DNA of 64,000 bases from Butyrivibrio proteoclasticus B316 (GCF_000145035.1 NC_014387.1:3341897-3405896), one strand, 5' to 3'; shown: positions 35,985 through 44,755, counted from the stretch's first letter. Notes: generated from the sequence alone by a model not told the origin. Program-made: numbers and translations.

Positions 35985-37691
35985 ATGAACTTCAAACGAA
36001 TTATTCCACCACTTACACTTGCTCTTTTATTGTCCGGTTGCGGAAATGTCTCAACAGATGATAGCGGCGCATCTGCCGCAGAAGCTTCATCAGTATCTGA
36101 AATCAGCGCAAGTTCTGATAGTTCCCCCTCTGACAATTCCCCGGAAAAAGAAACAACTTCTTCCGTAGAATCCACTGTTGCAGATCCAAATGCAGAGACC
36201 AAAAAAGAACTTGCTGAGTATACAGCTCTTTTCAACACGCCTGAATACAACGGCTTCCTCACCAAGTCTTTTAGCAAACCATCAGAAATCGACTGGGATG
36301 TTGTCATGACTGCCGGAGGAGGAATATCAGATAAGAATCTGACCTCTGAAGAAATAGAAGACTATAGGGTACTTTCCAACTATTCTTTCTTTGATAAAGA
36401 CAAATTTATTGTCATCAGAAGAAGTGACCTGGAAAAATTTGCTCTAAAGCACACAGGTGAGGCTTTGAACACTGACGAGCACACACTCCCCTGGTCATAC
36501 ATGTACAAATATGATTCATTCTACAATTTCCACTGGGATTACGATGACAAGACCTATACCTGTTTTTCTATAGAAAAAGATGGAAGCGACTTAACACTTC
36601 GTTTCCAAATGGATGATAATTCCCACGTAGGAAAATCAGCAGACAGGATTGTCAAGGCCACTAAAACAGATGACGGCCTGCTGATCAGATCAAATGAGAT
36701 TCAGTGGAAAGATGGATGTGATCCGGATCAGTCTTTTGATATCGATCTTGCAGACAATGGCGAAAGCCTGACTTTTTATACCTACAAGGGTTATTCAGGC
36801 GCTGCCCGTTTCATTCTCACCAAGGGCGGAAATGTGGTTTCCACAGGAACTCTTTCAGGGGTAAGAGACGATAGTTCCATTTATGTTAAAACGCTGACAG
36901 CTGTTGGATTCTTTGATTTTAATGCTGATGGCATAAAAGATATCGTTTGTATCGGAGATTCTGACAATGGTAAAAACGTCATCCTATATGAATCGGTTGA
37001 CACAAACTACAACTACGAGCAGTGCTCAGCAGATGAAACTGTAGAAAAAATGATTGATGGCGACCTGACTCTAAACAAGGTCAAGAAAGCGCTCCTTGGA
37101 GACAATACTGAAGGCATCTACAATACTTACAATGAAGCTTATGCCCAGGTAGCCAAGCTTTACAACATGTCTTCCAGTGTATACGGCTATGATTATGGCC
37201 TTATCGACGGCAATGGTGATGCTATTCCGGAACTTGTTATAAATGGTGCAAGCACTACTTCCCTCTTTACCTTTGAAAACGGACATATACACTGTCTCAT
37301 GCAAAAATGGGGCTGGGGAGCAATGGGCAATCACGGTTATGAATATGCTCCCGGCAAAAATGTCTATTTCAATGACAATTCAGACTACGCCGGTGCTATA
37401 CACTATGACTCCTTCATGATGCCAAGTGAAGGCCAGGAGCTTCAGACATATTATTCCGTGAAAACAAACTATTTCAAGGATGAAGATAAAGACGGCATTC
37501 CTTCTGAAGACGAGCTCGCAGCAAACAGTGATATGGAATATTCTGAATCCTACTACGAAAACCACACTGGCGTAGAAATGACACAGGAAGAACTTGAAAC
37601 CAAGGTAAACGAGCTCTGGAACTACGACTACAAGCCACTTCAGGGAGATGCGGACTATGAAGGACTGATCACAGTGCTCCAGAACAGTTAA
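35985..37691 (+). CDS. Large lipoprotein with calcium-binding (VCBS/EF-hand-like) motifs
   Basis: Signal peptide and lipobox LLLSG-C (Cys17 from the ATG at 35985), then a Ser/Glu/Ala-rich linker (about 20-70). The rest (568 residues in total) is an acidic extracellular domain region. Three Asp-rich loops look like calcium sites: FDFNADGIKDIV, IDGNGDAIPELV, and DEDKDGIPSEDEL near the C-terminus. I do not recognise the family. No strong Shine-Dalgarno (AGAAAGCGAG is 10 bases upstream); the in-frame start 23 codons earlier would bury the signal peptide. It is divergent from araR across 350 bp, so sugar-linked control is possible. Confidence 0.75.
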   Translation: MNFKRIIPPLTLALLLSGCGNVSTDDSGASAAEASSVSEISASSDSSPSDNSPEKETTSSVESTVADPNAETKKELAEYTALFNTPEYNGFLTKSFSKPSEIDWDVVMTAGGGISDKNLTSEEIEDYRVLSNYSFFDKDKFIVIRRSDLEKFALKHTGEALNTDEHTLPWSYMYKYDSFYNFHWDYDDKTYTCFSIEKDGSDLTLRFQMDDNSHVGKSADRIVKATKTDDGLLIRSNEIQWKDGCDPDQSFDIDLADNGESLTFYTYKGYSGAARFILTKGGNVVSTGTLSGVRDDSSIYVKTLTAVGFFDFNADGIKDIVCIGDSDNGKNVILYESVDTNYNYEQCSADETVEKMIDGDLTLNKVKKALLGDNTEGIYNTYNEAYAQVAKLYNMSSSVYGYDYGLIDGNGDAIPELVINGASTTSLFTFENGHIHCLMQKWGWGAMGNHGYEYAPGKNVYFNDNSDYAGAIHYDSFMMPSEGQELQTYYSVKTNYFKDEDKDGIPSEDELAANSDMEYSESYYENHTGVEMTQEELETKVNELWNYDYKPLQGDADYEGLITVLQNS

Positions 37692-37728
37692 TGATTTGCA
37701 TGAAAAGCGCGCTATTGAGCGCATTGTT

Positions 37729-37764
37729 AAAAGGCAGCACCTAAATTTACAGGTGCTGCCTTTT
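37729..37764. terminator. Bidirectional rho-independent terminator
   Basis: AAAAGGCAGCACCT (37729-37742) pairs perfectly with AGGTGCTGCCTTTT (37751-37764) around an 8-base loop, between the convergent lipoprotein and glycosylase genes. Confidence 0.9.
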
Positions 37765-37787
37765 ATTATAGACAAAACTACTATTTA

Positions 37788-38681
37788 TTACTTGGTTTCC
37801 ACGCCGTTTGATCGTGAGTAAAAGAACAGATACTGTTGCATTACTCCGTTATAAGGTTTGTATTTATCAAACAGAAAGCCATTCGGATACTTGGCATCAA
37901 GAACTTTGTTGATCCAGACGTCTTTAGGAAAAGCATCAAGTCTGTGATATCCAAAGAGAATCTCACAGTTTGCAACCTTGACTCCAACGCCGTAAAGTGC
38001 AAGAAGCTTCTGCATAAGAGCATCATCATCAATTTCTTTCCAGCTATCAAGGTCTGCCGCACCACTCACCACATCAAGTGCAGCCTGATGAACATATTTA
38101 TCTCTGTAGCCAAGGCTACATGCTGATAGTTGTTCAACAGTCAGTTTTGAGAGTTCTTCTGGAGTAGGAAAAGAATATACATCATTTCCCTCTGGATCCA
38201 CCGCTATCTTACGCCCTGCCAGGGCACATATTTTCTCAATTGAGGCTTTGATTGCCGGAATATTTTTTCTCTGGGAAATAATAAATGAAATAAGCATTTC
38301 CCATGGGTCCTGTCTGAGAATTCTAATTCCCTGTCCATATTCAGAAGCGTTATACAGGTATTCGTCTTCTGATTTGTCGATCAGGCTCCTTATATCGCTA
38401 TAACTGCTATTCAGATCAAAGTAGTTTTTCCAGAATGCCTCGAACTCTTTTTTATTACAGCTTAGCTCATACCGACCACCCGGCCTATTTTTCTCATCCT
38501 TATTATCTGATTCTCCAACAACAATATCCGGTTCAACATCGGAATCATACACTTCTTTTATAAATAAATATTTATCTCCAGCGACCACGCTGTAGCCTTC
38601 ACCGCATTTATTGAATCTGAAGCACTGGCCACTATCAGCTATTTTCTGAAGATCAAAATCGTCCTGTATCGTAATTCTCAT
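37788..38681 (-). CDS. 8-oxoguanine DNA glycosylase (OGG1-type)
   Basis: A 297-residue base-excision-repair glycosylase/lyase. It has the N-terminal OGG_N domain (QCFRFNKCGEGYSVVAG), then the helix-hairpin-helix region LLALYGVGVKVANCEILFGYHRLDAFPKDVWI, where the Asp of PKDVW is the catalytic acid and a Lys in LGYRDKYVHQAA is the Schiff-base nucleophile. Its Shine-Dalgarno-like AGAGGA is about 14 bases away, longer than usual. Single gene; the next minus gene upstream is the Mrr-like nuclease. Confidence 0.9.
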   Translation of the reverse strand: MRITIQDDFDLQKIADSGQCFRFNKCGEGYSVVAGDKYLFIKEVYDSDVEPDIVVGESDNKDEKNRPGGRYELSCNKKEFEAFWKNYFDLNSSYSDIRSLIDKSEDEYLYNASEYGQGIRILRQDPWEMLISFIISQRKNIPAIKASIEKICALAGRKIAVDPEGNDVYSFPTPEELSKLTVEQLSACSLGYRDKYVHQAALDVVSGAADLDSWKEIDDDALMQKLLALYGVGVKVANCEILFGYHRLDAFPKDVWINKVLDAKYPNGFLFDKYKPYNGVMQQYLFFYSRSNGVETK

Positions 38682-38726
38682 GTTTTCTGTTTTATTCCTC
38701 TATAATTTCCTGATTCAGCTCTTACC

Positions 38727-39191
38727 CTATCTGCGTCTTCTGCCATCCTCATCGGCCATGGCATCCACATATCCTCTATCCCACAACATGATATTCAGCT
38801 TTTGGGCAAGCTCCACCGCCGGCTGAGTAAAATACTGATTGGTCATCACTACTCCGACCATTCTGTCGTAGAAATCCCTGCCTGCATATATTTCCTGAAC
38901 TGCCTTAACTCCAATTGGTTTATCATAGCATTTGCACTGCACTGCATAAGTTACACCATCTTTCTCCGCAAGGATGTCCGCACCAAAATCTCCGCTTCCC
39001 TTTGTAACTTCCACATCGAGAAAGCCATGAGCTTTCAATATATCAGCGCAGTAATATTCAAAATCGTGCCCTTCCATCTCATCCATTGGAAGCGGCCTTG
39101 ATCTTATTATCTTTACTATATGTACTATCAGAAGCGCCAATAAAACTATAGTGGCTCCTATGATAAAAGCAAGTACATGTTCTTTATTCAT
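38727..39191 (-). CDS. Membrane-anchored Mrr-like endonuclease-fold protein
   Basis: A 154-residue protein: one N-terminal membrane helix (residues about 7-28, Ile/Leu/Val-rich), then a Mrr_cat PD-(D/E)xK domain. The catalytic residues are visible in GHDFEYYCADILKAHGF, GDFGADILA (Asp) and YAVQCKCY (Q-x-K). The C-terminus is basic (GRRRR). The family usually acts on modified or foreign DNA; a membrane-tethered nuclease of this small size is often seen in Firmicutes with no known role. No restriction partner is nearby. Confidence 0.82.
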   Translation of the reverse strand: MNKEHVLAFIIGATIVLLALLIVHIVKIIRSRPLPMDEMEGHDFEYYCADILKAHGFLDVEVTKGSGDFGADILAEKDGVTYAVQCKCYDKPIGVKAVQEIYAGRDFYDRMVGVVMTNQYFTQPAVELAQKLNIMLWDRGYVDAMADEDGRRRR

Positions 39192-39272
39192 TTATTTTCA
39201 TAACCTCAACTATACTTCTCAGCAAACCTCATGATTCCATGCATCATCAATTCGCCAGTATTATTCCCCCGA

Positions 39273-40295
39273 TTACCATCCGGCCTCATCTACTTTTTTC
39301 TGTATCTCAAGAACATTTCTGTCCCAGGACTCATATCTCTCATCCCCTCTGTGATCCGGCAGATCAAACCTATACTTAAGCCCGTTACCGATATGTTCTG
39401 TATACTTACAGCTTCCCACATAATTCAGATGCGAGAAATCAAAGAAATCTTCATCAAAATTAATTCCTATGGTATCATACCATTCCGTATCATCCTCAAA
39501 GAAAATTCCTCTCTCAGCGCATAATCTCTCCACATATTCATACCTTCGATCCGGCTCATGTTCCTTGATATATGGAGTCACGATGAAAAACATCTCAATC
39601 CCGTTTTCATTACAAAAATCTATTATCTTATCAAGATATTTCTGTGACTTGTCAGTAAGGGGTAGTGGATCCTCAGCATCAAACTCAGGCTTATCCCACT
39701 GAGACTCTTTAAAATAAGGCGTATAGCCCTTGAAGGCACTTTTTTCCTCAGTCGTTTCAAAAAGAAAATCGAAATCCTCCTGTTCAAGTTCCTGATATCT
39801 GGCGTGATAACTAACAAGCGCAGGAAAAAAATCAAGCACCCTTGTGGGTTCTACACTCGCCTTCAGCATATCCAGTTTATTAAGCGATGGCCTAAGTCCG
39901 TAGAAATTATCCGCAATATACTTATACTGATAATCGTCCAGAAAATTCGCAGGTGCAAAAAAATCAAGCACTATCACCTTGGGATTCTGGTACTTGCATA
40001 TTTCCTTAAGATAATAGTAGGTCATCCACAGAGGCTGCTCTGCTGCGCTATAGTCATAGGCGGCAATCCCATATTTTTCCCATAAAAGAGCTGTGTTGAT
40101 ATTTACATGCATATGGCTAGAGCCAAGAAAAGCCACGTCTATAGTATTCTCAGGCTGTGCATATAGACACCTGGCCTGCTTAATTCCATGTGCTGTCTTA
40201 AAGCATAAAAGCCTGCACGCGCCGTTAAGCGATACTATAAGTGCCAGCACCAACGCTATGAACTTAATTCCCCCTATTACTCTTTTCATATGCAT
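39273..40295 (-). CDS. SGNH-like protein, partner of MBOAT acyltransferase
   Basis: A 340-residue protein with an N-terminal signal anchor (about 8-28) and an extracellular SGNH-hydrolase-like domain of the AlgJ/AlgX/DltD kind: DVAFLGSSHMHVNIN (GxSH type block, about residue 57), VIVLDFFAPANF, and a late DFSHLNYVGSCKYTEH with the Asp-x-x-His pair. Its ATG shares one base with the stop of the MBOAT gene (TAATG), with GGAG 5 bases before. It probably transfers or removes an acyl group on an external glycan. Confidence 0.85.
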   Translation of the reverse strand: MHMKRVIGGIKFIALVLALIVSLNGACRLLCFKTAHGIKQARCLYAQPENTIDVAFLGSSHMHVNINTALLWEKYGIAAYDYSAAEQPLWMTYYYLKEICKYQNPKVIVLDFFAPANFLDDYQYKYIADNFYGLRPSLNKLDMLKASVEPTRVLDFFPALVSYHARYQELEQEDFDFLFETTEEKSAFKGYTPYFKESQWDKPEFDAEDPLPLTDKSQKYLDKIIDFCNENGIEMFFIVTPYIKEHEPDRRYEYVERLCAERGIFFEDDTEWYDTIGINFDEDFFDFSHLNYVGSCKYTEHIGNGLKYRFDLPDHRGDERYESWDRNVLEIQKKVDEAGW

Positions 40296-41725
40296 TAAAA
40301 CTCCATATATATGAGTCTTGTACTAATATCAGGTCCATAAATGCCAAATATTACGAGTATCATTAACAGCAAGTAACACACTATATATCGTCTCCCCTGT
40401 GTCAGTGAAGCTGTCATCTCCGGAATATTAGACTTTCCATTGTAGGCAATCCTGTCAAGCACTGCAATACACAGTATTGAAACTATGATCACAACCATTT
40501 CTATCACGACAAGATTCATATTCTCCATATTTTCGGCAAAAGAGATATATCCTGCAAAGTGCGTAAACATCGCCTTTACATACCTAAGCCCGGCACTTAG
40601 TGACGAAGCTCTAAAGAATATCCACGCAAAAGAAGCTTCCAAAAAAGTGATTATTGTACCAACCACACCTTTTCTTATTATACTAAATCCCTTGTCTCTG
40701 CAAATACTATCTACCGCAGAAAAGACTCCGTGAAGTAATCCCCATACTATAAAATTCTTGCCGGCGCCATGCCACATTCCGCAGATCAAAAAGACAATCA
40801 TCGTATTGATGATCTTTCTGGCTGGTCCCTTTCTGTTTCCTCCAAGCGGAATATATACATAATCTCTGAGCCATGAAGAAAGTGACATATGCCAGCGTCT
40901 CCAGAACTCTGTGATATTCTGACTGCAATATGGCATATCAAAATTCATTACAAGATCAATACCAAATGCCTTAGATACTCCGATTGCAAAATATGAGTAG
41001 CCCGCAAAATCGCAGTATATCTGAACCGTGTAAAAGAGCGCTCCTAATAATAACCAGTTACTCCCCAAGAGTTCTGCACCATCAAAAATCTTATCCACAT
41101 AGATTCCCAGTCTGTCTGCAATTACAACCTTCATGAAGGCACCATAGAGAGTGTAGTAAAACACTCTTTTCCACCTATCCTTGTCTATGAGTTTTGCACA
41201 ACAGGCATTTTTGATCTGATCATTAAAACCGTTCCATCTTTCGATAGGACCGCTTACAAATTTGGGAAACCATGCAAGATACAGTACTACATCAGCGATG
41301 TTAGTTGTAGGTTTTACGCTTTTTCTTTTGACATCGACTATATAACTGATCGCCTGAAAAACATAAAACGAATAGCCAATAGGCATTAGAATTTTACTAA
41401 GAAAACTATCCTCTGCTGCCCCTTGCGAAAAGTACGCAGGAAAATATTTTAGAATAAGTAGACTGAGAACAAAGATAGAAACTGCAACAGACATAATGCC
41501 TGTTGCAGCTCTTTCACTTTTCTTTTGCCAAATGGACACGAGTAGTCCTGCTGCCCACGTAAAAACGCTCACAAAAAGGACTACCGCTCCTGCAAGTCTA
41601 TTAAGAGAATAGATATATAAAATGCTCGCTACAGCCAGCAAATACTTTCTGCTATTCCCCCTTAGAATATAAAACAGTATACATATAACCAGTGCATATA
41701 GTACCGACGTGACACCAACTGTCAT
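40295..41725 (-). CDS. MBOAT-family membrane O-acyltransferase
   Basis: A 476-residue polytopic protein with about 10 membrane helices. It has the AlgI/PatA hallmarks YSYFAIGVSKAFGIDL, FWRRWHMSLSSWLRDYVYIPLGGNRKG and the invariant His in FLICGMWHGAGKNFIVWG. It should move acetyl groups across the membrane for O-acetylation of a cell-surface or secreted polysaccharide. Its start overlaps the stop of the PfoR-type gene by four bases (ATGA), and its stop overlaps the SGNH start, so the three are a coupled operon. Confidence 0.93.
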   Translation of the reverse strand: MTVGVTSVLYALVICILFYILRGNSRKYLLAVASILYIYSLNRLAGAVVLFVSVFTWAAGLLVSIWQKKSERAATGIMSVAVSIFVLSLLILKYFPAYFSQGAAEDSFLSKILMPIGYSFYVFQAISYIVDVKRKSVKPTTNIADVVLYLAWFPKFVSGPIERWNGFNDQIKNACCAKLIDKDRWKRVFYYTLYGAFMKVVIADRLGIYVDKIFDGAELLGSNWLLLGALFYTVQIYCDFAGYSYFAIGVSKAFGIDLVMNFDMPYCSQNITEFWRRWHMSLSSWLRDYVYIPLGGNRKGPARKIINTMIVFLICGMWHGAGKNFIVWGLLHGVFSAVDSICRDKGFSIIRKGVVGTIITFLEASFAWIFFRASSLSAGLRYVKAMFTHFAGYISFAENMENMNLVVIEMVVIIVSILCIAVLDRIAYNGKSNIPEMTASLTQGRRYIVCYLLLMILVIFGIYGPDISTRLIYMEF

Positions 41726-42801
41726 AGTTTAAGATCCCCATCTTTGACCCATCCAAGCTTTCTGACACCTGCGTGAATGATAAGTGAGAATACAGCAGGG
41801 AGAACAAATGATATCATCACAAGTCCGATCCAGTCAAAAGCTGTGATTGCAGCCTTGCTGCCAGCAGCTATATCGTTAACCCATCCTGTATAAACACCAA
41901 TCTGTCCAACAAGTCCGCAGGTTCCCATACCAGATGATACAGGAGCGCCGTTCATACGAAGTCCAAACACGCATGTCGCCAATGGTCCGGTGATTGCGGA
42001 CGCAACGATTGGCGCAATCCAAACTCTTGGATTTTTGATAATATTCCCCATTTGCAACATTGATGTGCCAATTCCCTGTGATACAAGGCCGCCCCACTTA
42101 TTCTCTTTAAAAGAAATAACAGCAAAGCCAACCATCTGGGCACAACATCCGGCAACTGCAGCTCCTCCCGCAAGTCCTGTGAGCTGAAGCGCAGCACAGA
42201 TAGCCGCAGAAGAGATAGGAAGTGTAAGCGCGATACCAACTACAACTGAGACCAAAATTCCCATCAGGAATGGCTGTAGCTCAGTAGCCCACATAATAAG
42301 ATTTCCTACCCACATAGCTGCTCTTCCAAGTGGAGGTGCAATGAGCCATGAAAAGAAAACACCTACTGCTATTGTAACAAGAGGAGTAACCAGGATGTCA
42401 ACCTTTGTTTCTTTAGAAACTGCTTTACCAAATTCAGCAGCAATTATTGCGACAAAAAGAACTGCCAGTGGCCCGCCTGCTCCGCCAAGTGCATTAGCAG
42501 CAAAGCCTACTGTAATCATAGAAAAAAGAACAAGTGGCGGACACTTGAGAGCATAACCAATAGCTACTGCCATCGCTGGTCCGCTCATAGCTGTTGCAAG
42601 TCCACCTACTGTGTACTCAACGCCTGCAATCGTTGCTACAGTCTGCATCAGAAATGGAATCTTAAACTGAGTGCCTACCGTGTTGATGATTGTTCCGATA
42701 AGTAATGAGCAAAATAATCCCTGCGCCATTGCTCCGAGCGCGTCGATACCGTATCTCTTAAGAGAGATTTCGATATCCTTCTTCTTCAAAAACTCTTTCA
42801 T
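41722..42801 (-). CDS. PfoR-type PTS EIIC_2 family membrane protein
   Basis: A 359-residue polytopic permease-like protein rich in Gly/Ala helices. It belongs to the PfoR/PTS_EIIC_2 group (COG3641 as I recall): QGLFCSLLIGTIINTVGTQF, TVGGLATAMSGPAMAVAIGYALK, GGAGGPLAVLFVAIIAAEFG. The PTS partners IIA and IIB are absent here. The ATG at 42801 follows GGAGG by 6 bases; an ATG two codons before touches that site. Its stop overlaps the MBOAT start, which is an unusual partnership and may point to a non-sugar substrate or regulatory role. Confidence 0.82.
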   Translation of the reverse strand: MKEFLKKKDIEISLKRYGIDALGAMAQGLFCSLLIGTIINTVGTQFKIPFLMQTVATIAGVEYTVGGLATAMSGPAMAVAIGYALKCPPLVLFSMITVGFAANALGGAGGPLAVLFVAIIAAEFGKAVSKETKVDILVTPLVTIAVGVFFSWLIAPPLGRAAMWVGNLIMWATELQPFLMGILVSVVVGIALTLPISSAAICAALQLTGLAGGAAVAGCCAQMVGFAVISFKENKWGGLVSQGIGTSMLQMGNIIKNPRVWIAPIVASAITGPLATCVFGLRMNGAPVSSGMGTCGLVGQIGVYTGWVNDIAAGSKAAITAFDWIGLVMISFVLPAVFSLIIHAGVRKLGWVKDGDLKL

Positions 42802-42901
42802 TTTCATCCTCCGTCGGTGCCTGGCCTATACCGGGTCACCGCTTCTTAATATTTTCTGAAAAATTCTAACATAGCACTACACACGTCTTCAAGGCTTTTA
42901 T

Positions 42902-42976
42902 TGTAAAATATATTTTACTTTTTTCATTGGAAATATGTAAAATATAGTTGACATTATTCATCTGAAAGATTACTAT
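42902..42976 (+). promoter_or_regulatory. Promoter with operator-like repeats for the membrane protein/XRE pair
   Basis: TTGACA (42948-42953), a 17-base spacer and TACTAT (42971-42976) form a sigma-A-like promoter ahead of the ATG at 43019. TGTAAAATATA occurs at 42902-42912 and 42936-42946 (34 bp apart); the first is part of a perfect 16-bp palindrome, 42903-42918. The second abuts the -35 box, as expected for a repressor site. Confidence 0.55.
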
Positions 42977-43018
42977 AAAATTACAAGAACAGATTAAAAA
43001 CGTTGGAGGTATGATGTA

Positions 43019-43555
43019 ATGAATGAATCTATAATATTGTTATTATTCTATGCTTTGATAGTAATTGTGCTTGCTTTTTTGATCAAGCGCAGACACAAGA
43101 CCGAACACTATGATGAACTGCAGCTGAAAAACAGAGCAGAAGCTTACAAGAGAGCATTCTTTACCATAATCGTTCTTCTTTGTGGAATTATTATATATGA
43201 TACCTGTTCAGGCAATACTCTTCCGCCATTTGTTCTTAGCGGACTGCTCATAATCGTTGTCATGACTGGCTTTCTTGTTTTTGCAGTTTATTCTATATGG
43301 CACGATGCCTTCTTCTACCTTGGGCAGAGTTGGAAAGCCTACTTTGGTGTATGCATCGGCGTAGGGCTTGCTCAGTTAATCGAACTTATTAGCGTCATTT
43401 CACGCATATTAAAAGGCGGCGAGCACGAAGAGAACTTTTGGAACCTGGTACTTTCCAAGGTATCCGCAAGTGCAATGATGACTATTACATTTATTACATT
43501 GGCTGTTGTTATTGGAATTAAGCAGTATAGAGAAAACAAGATATGCGAGGATTAA
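43019..43555 (+). CDS. Membrane protein of unknown function, paired with XRE regulator
   Basis: A 178-residue protein with an N-terminal helix (about 4-22), a short basic segment (KRRHKTEHYDELQLKNRAEAYKR), and four further helices (about 47-65, 72-97, 108-132, 148-170). It resembles small membrane proteins that precede YgzD-type regulators in Firmicutes; the function is unknown. GGAGG is 9 bases from the ATG. The XRE gene starts three bases after its stop. Confidence 0.85.
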   Translation: MNESIILLLFYALIVIVLAFLIKRRHKTEHYDELQLKNRAEAYKRAFFTIIVLLCGIIIYDTCSGNTLPPFVLSGLLIIVVMTGFLVFAVYSIWHDAFFYLGQSWKAYFGVCIGVGLAQLIELISVISRILKGGEHEENFWNLVLSKVSASAMMTITFITLAVVIGIKQYRENKICED

Positions 43556-43558
43556 GCC

Positions 43559-43750
43559 ATGAAAAATTTGAAATTAAAATCTGCCAGAGCTGCCAAGGAC
43601 TTGTCTCAGGAAGATTTGGCCAAACTCTGCGACGTATCAAGACAAACTATCAGTGCTATTGAAAAGGGGGACTATAACCCGACAATAAATCTTTGTATTG
43701 CTATCTGCAAAGCTTTGGATAAGACTCTAGACGAACTGTTTTGGAATTAA
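43559..43750 (+). CDS. Small XRE-family transcriptional regulator
   Basis: A 63-residue helix-turn-helix protein with the motif LSQEDLAKLCDVSRQTISAIEKGDYNPTIN, like YgzD/YozG-type regulators. It contains only the DNA-binding domain. It is coupled to the upstream membrane-protein gene (3-base gap, GAGG ribosome site) and probably represses the operon through the repeats at 42902-42946. Confidence 0.92.
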   Translation: MKNLKLKSARAAKDLSQEDLAKLCDVSRQTISAIEKGDYNPTINLCIAICKALDKTLDELFWN

Positions 43751-43756
43751 GGCTCA

Positions 43757-43789
43757 AAAAAGCGGCAAGTTTTATACTTACCGCTTTTT
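43757..43789. terminator. Bidirectional rho-independent terminator
   Basis: AAAAAGCGGCAAGT (43757-43770) and ACTTACCGCTTTTT (43776-43789) with one mismatch, between the XRE gene and the convergent methyltransferase. Confidence 0.85.
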
Positions 43790-43794
43790 CATTA

Positions 43795-44568
43795 TTAGCC
43801 TTTTTTCTTTGCCACTATAAGGTATCTGTGAATAGTACCTTCTACATAACCATTCTTGTCAATTACTTCCTGTATTTTGAGAAGTCTGTCAAAACACTTA
43901 TCTACAGAGAATCCCGGGAACTCCCACTCAATGATATGAGCAAACCATACAAATGCACCAACATCATAAAAGCGAATAGGTCTAAAGGCCTCCTCTGCTC
44001 TGATAATCTTTAATCCTGCATCCTCAAACTTTTTCTTCTGAATAGAAAGCTCAAGCTCTGGAAATGGCTTTGGCACATCAGGCAGAACCATCTCTACAAG
44101 ATCTCTGTCATTCTCCCCGCCAACCTGCTCAGTAATGAACAGTCCATCAGGTCGAAGAAGCCTTGCAGTTTCCTCAGGATCAAAGTCACCATGTCTATTA
44201 ATAATCATATCAAAAGAGCCATCTGCAAAAGGAACGTTTGACGCATCATCACAAGCCTTGAAGTCTATTCCAAGTGGCAACAGTTCTTTCATGCACAACT
44301 CAACATTTGGTGCATAACCTTCTGTAGCTGCAGTTTTGCCATAAGGATGTCCAAGAGATCTCAGGAATTCTCCACCGCCTGTATCAAAGTCCAATAACTC
44401 CATACTATCCACGCGGTTCTCATCAATTATCTGCTTGTAATTCCAAGGAAGATCTTCCTCCTCTTCGTACCTGTCATGGATATGAGAAAAATCCCAGCCG
44501 TGAATATGAGCTATCTTCTCCTCTGCTTCCCACTCTATTCTTAATTCACTTATTCTATCTGTATTCAT
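43795..44568 (-). CDS. Class I SAM-dependent methyltransferase with attenuator-like leader
   Basis: A 257-residue Rossmann methyltransferase. Motif I is LLDFDTGGGEFLRSLG (about 68-83), a usual acidic residue follows in ATEGYAPNVELC, and motif IV is DMIINRHGDF. The first 60 residues are acidic and Trp-rich (GWDFSHIHDRYEEEEDLPWNY), a pattern I associate with a Firmicutes subfamily of unproven substrate; there is no zinc finger, so it is not a typical RlmA. AAAGGAG 6 bases before the ATG. The 5' region has a leader peptide and alternative hairpins, and a MerR-TipAS gene is upstream, so antibiotic or ribosome-stress induction is plausible. Confidence 0.8.
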   Translation of the reverse strand: MNTDRISELRIEWEAEEKIAHIHGWDFSHIHDRYEEEEDLPWNYKQIIDENRVDSMELLDFDTGGGEFLRSLGHPYGKTAATEGYAPNVELCMKELLPLGIDFKACDDASNVPFADGSFDMIINRHGDFDPEETARLLRPDGLFITEQVGGENDRDLVEMVLPDVPKPFPELELSIQKKKFEDAGLKIIRAEEAFRPIRFYDVGAFVWFAHIIEWEFPGFSVDKCFDRLLKIQEVIDKNGYVEGTIHRYLIVAKKKG

Positions 44569-44611
44569 ATCTGCTCCTTTTCAAATAAAAAACTGTTCTT
44601 CATTATTTGTT

Positions 44612-44706
44612 CGGTGCAGTATGTGACAGCAAATAACTCTTATTAATCTCGGTACAACCTGCTGTCAGCATTAAAACTGCACCGAGTAGTTATCTCGCAT
44701 TCTCAT
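44612..44706 (-). promoter_or_regulatory. Candidate attenuator: leader ORF with mutually exclusive stems
   Basis: Read on the minus strand, the leader codons can pair in several ways: CGGTGCAGT (complement of 44676-44684) with 44612-44620; CTCGGT-type 44681-44686 with 44648-44653; AGTTAT-type 44688-44693 with 44633-44638. A separate stem joins 44661-44667 with 44624-44630. The first two cannot form together, and both are changed if a ribosome stalls on the leader. No clear T-run terminator follows, so translational control of the methyltransferase is as likely as transcriptional. Confidence 0.6.
44671..44706 (-). CDS. Leader peptide MRMRDNYSVQF
   Basis: An 11-codon ORF with AGGAGG five bases before its ATG, one of the best ribosome sites in the window. 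It ends TAA 102 bases before the methyltransferase start. Codons 5-11 form arms of the alternative stems described for this region. A peptide this short with such a site is best explained as a regulatory leader. The Arg-Met-Arg start and the Tyr-Ser-Val-Gln-Phe end could favour drug-dependent stalling, which is an inference. Confidence 0.65.
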   Translation of the reverse strand: MRMRDNYSVQF

Positions 44707-44755
44707 GATTACCTCCTATGCGACATCTGTTTATCCAGATTGACACAACAAAGAT

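Noticed and set aside
41722..42801. Complete PTS sugar transporter
   Set aside because: Only the PfoR-like EIIC_2 protein is present; no EIIA or EIIB domains occur in this window.
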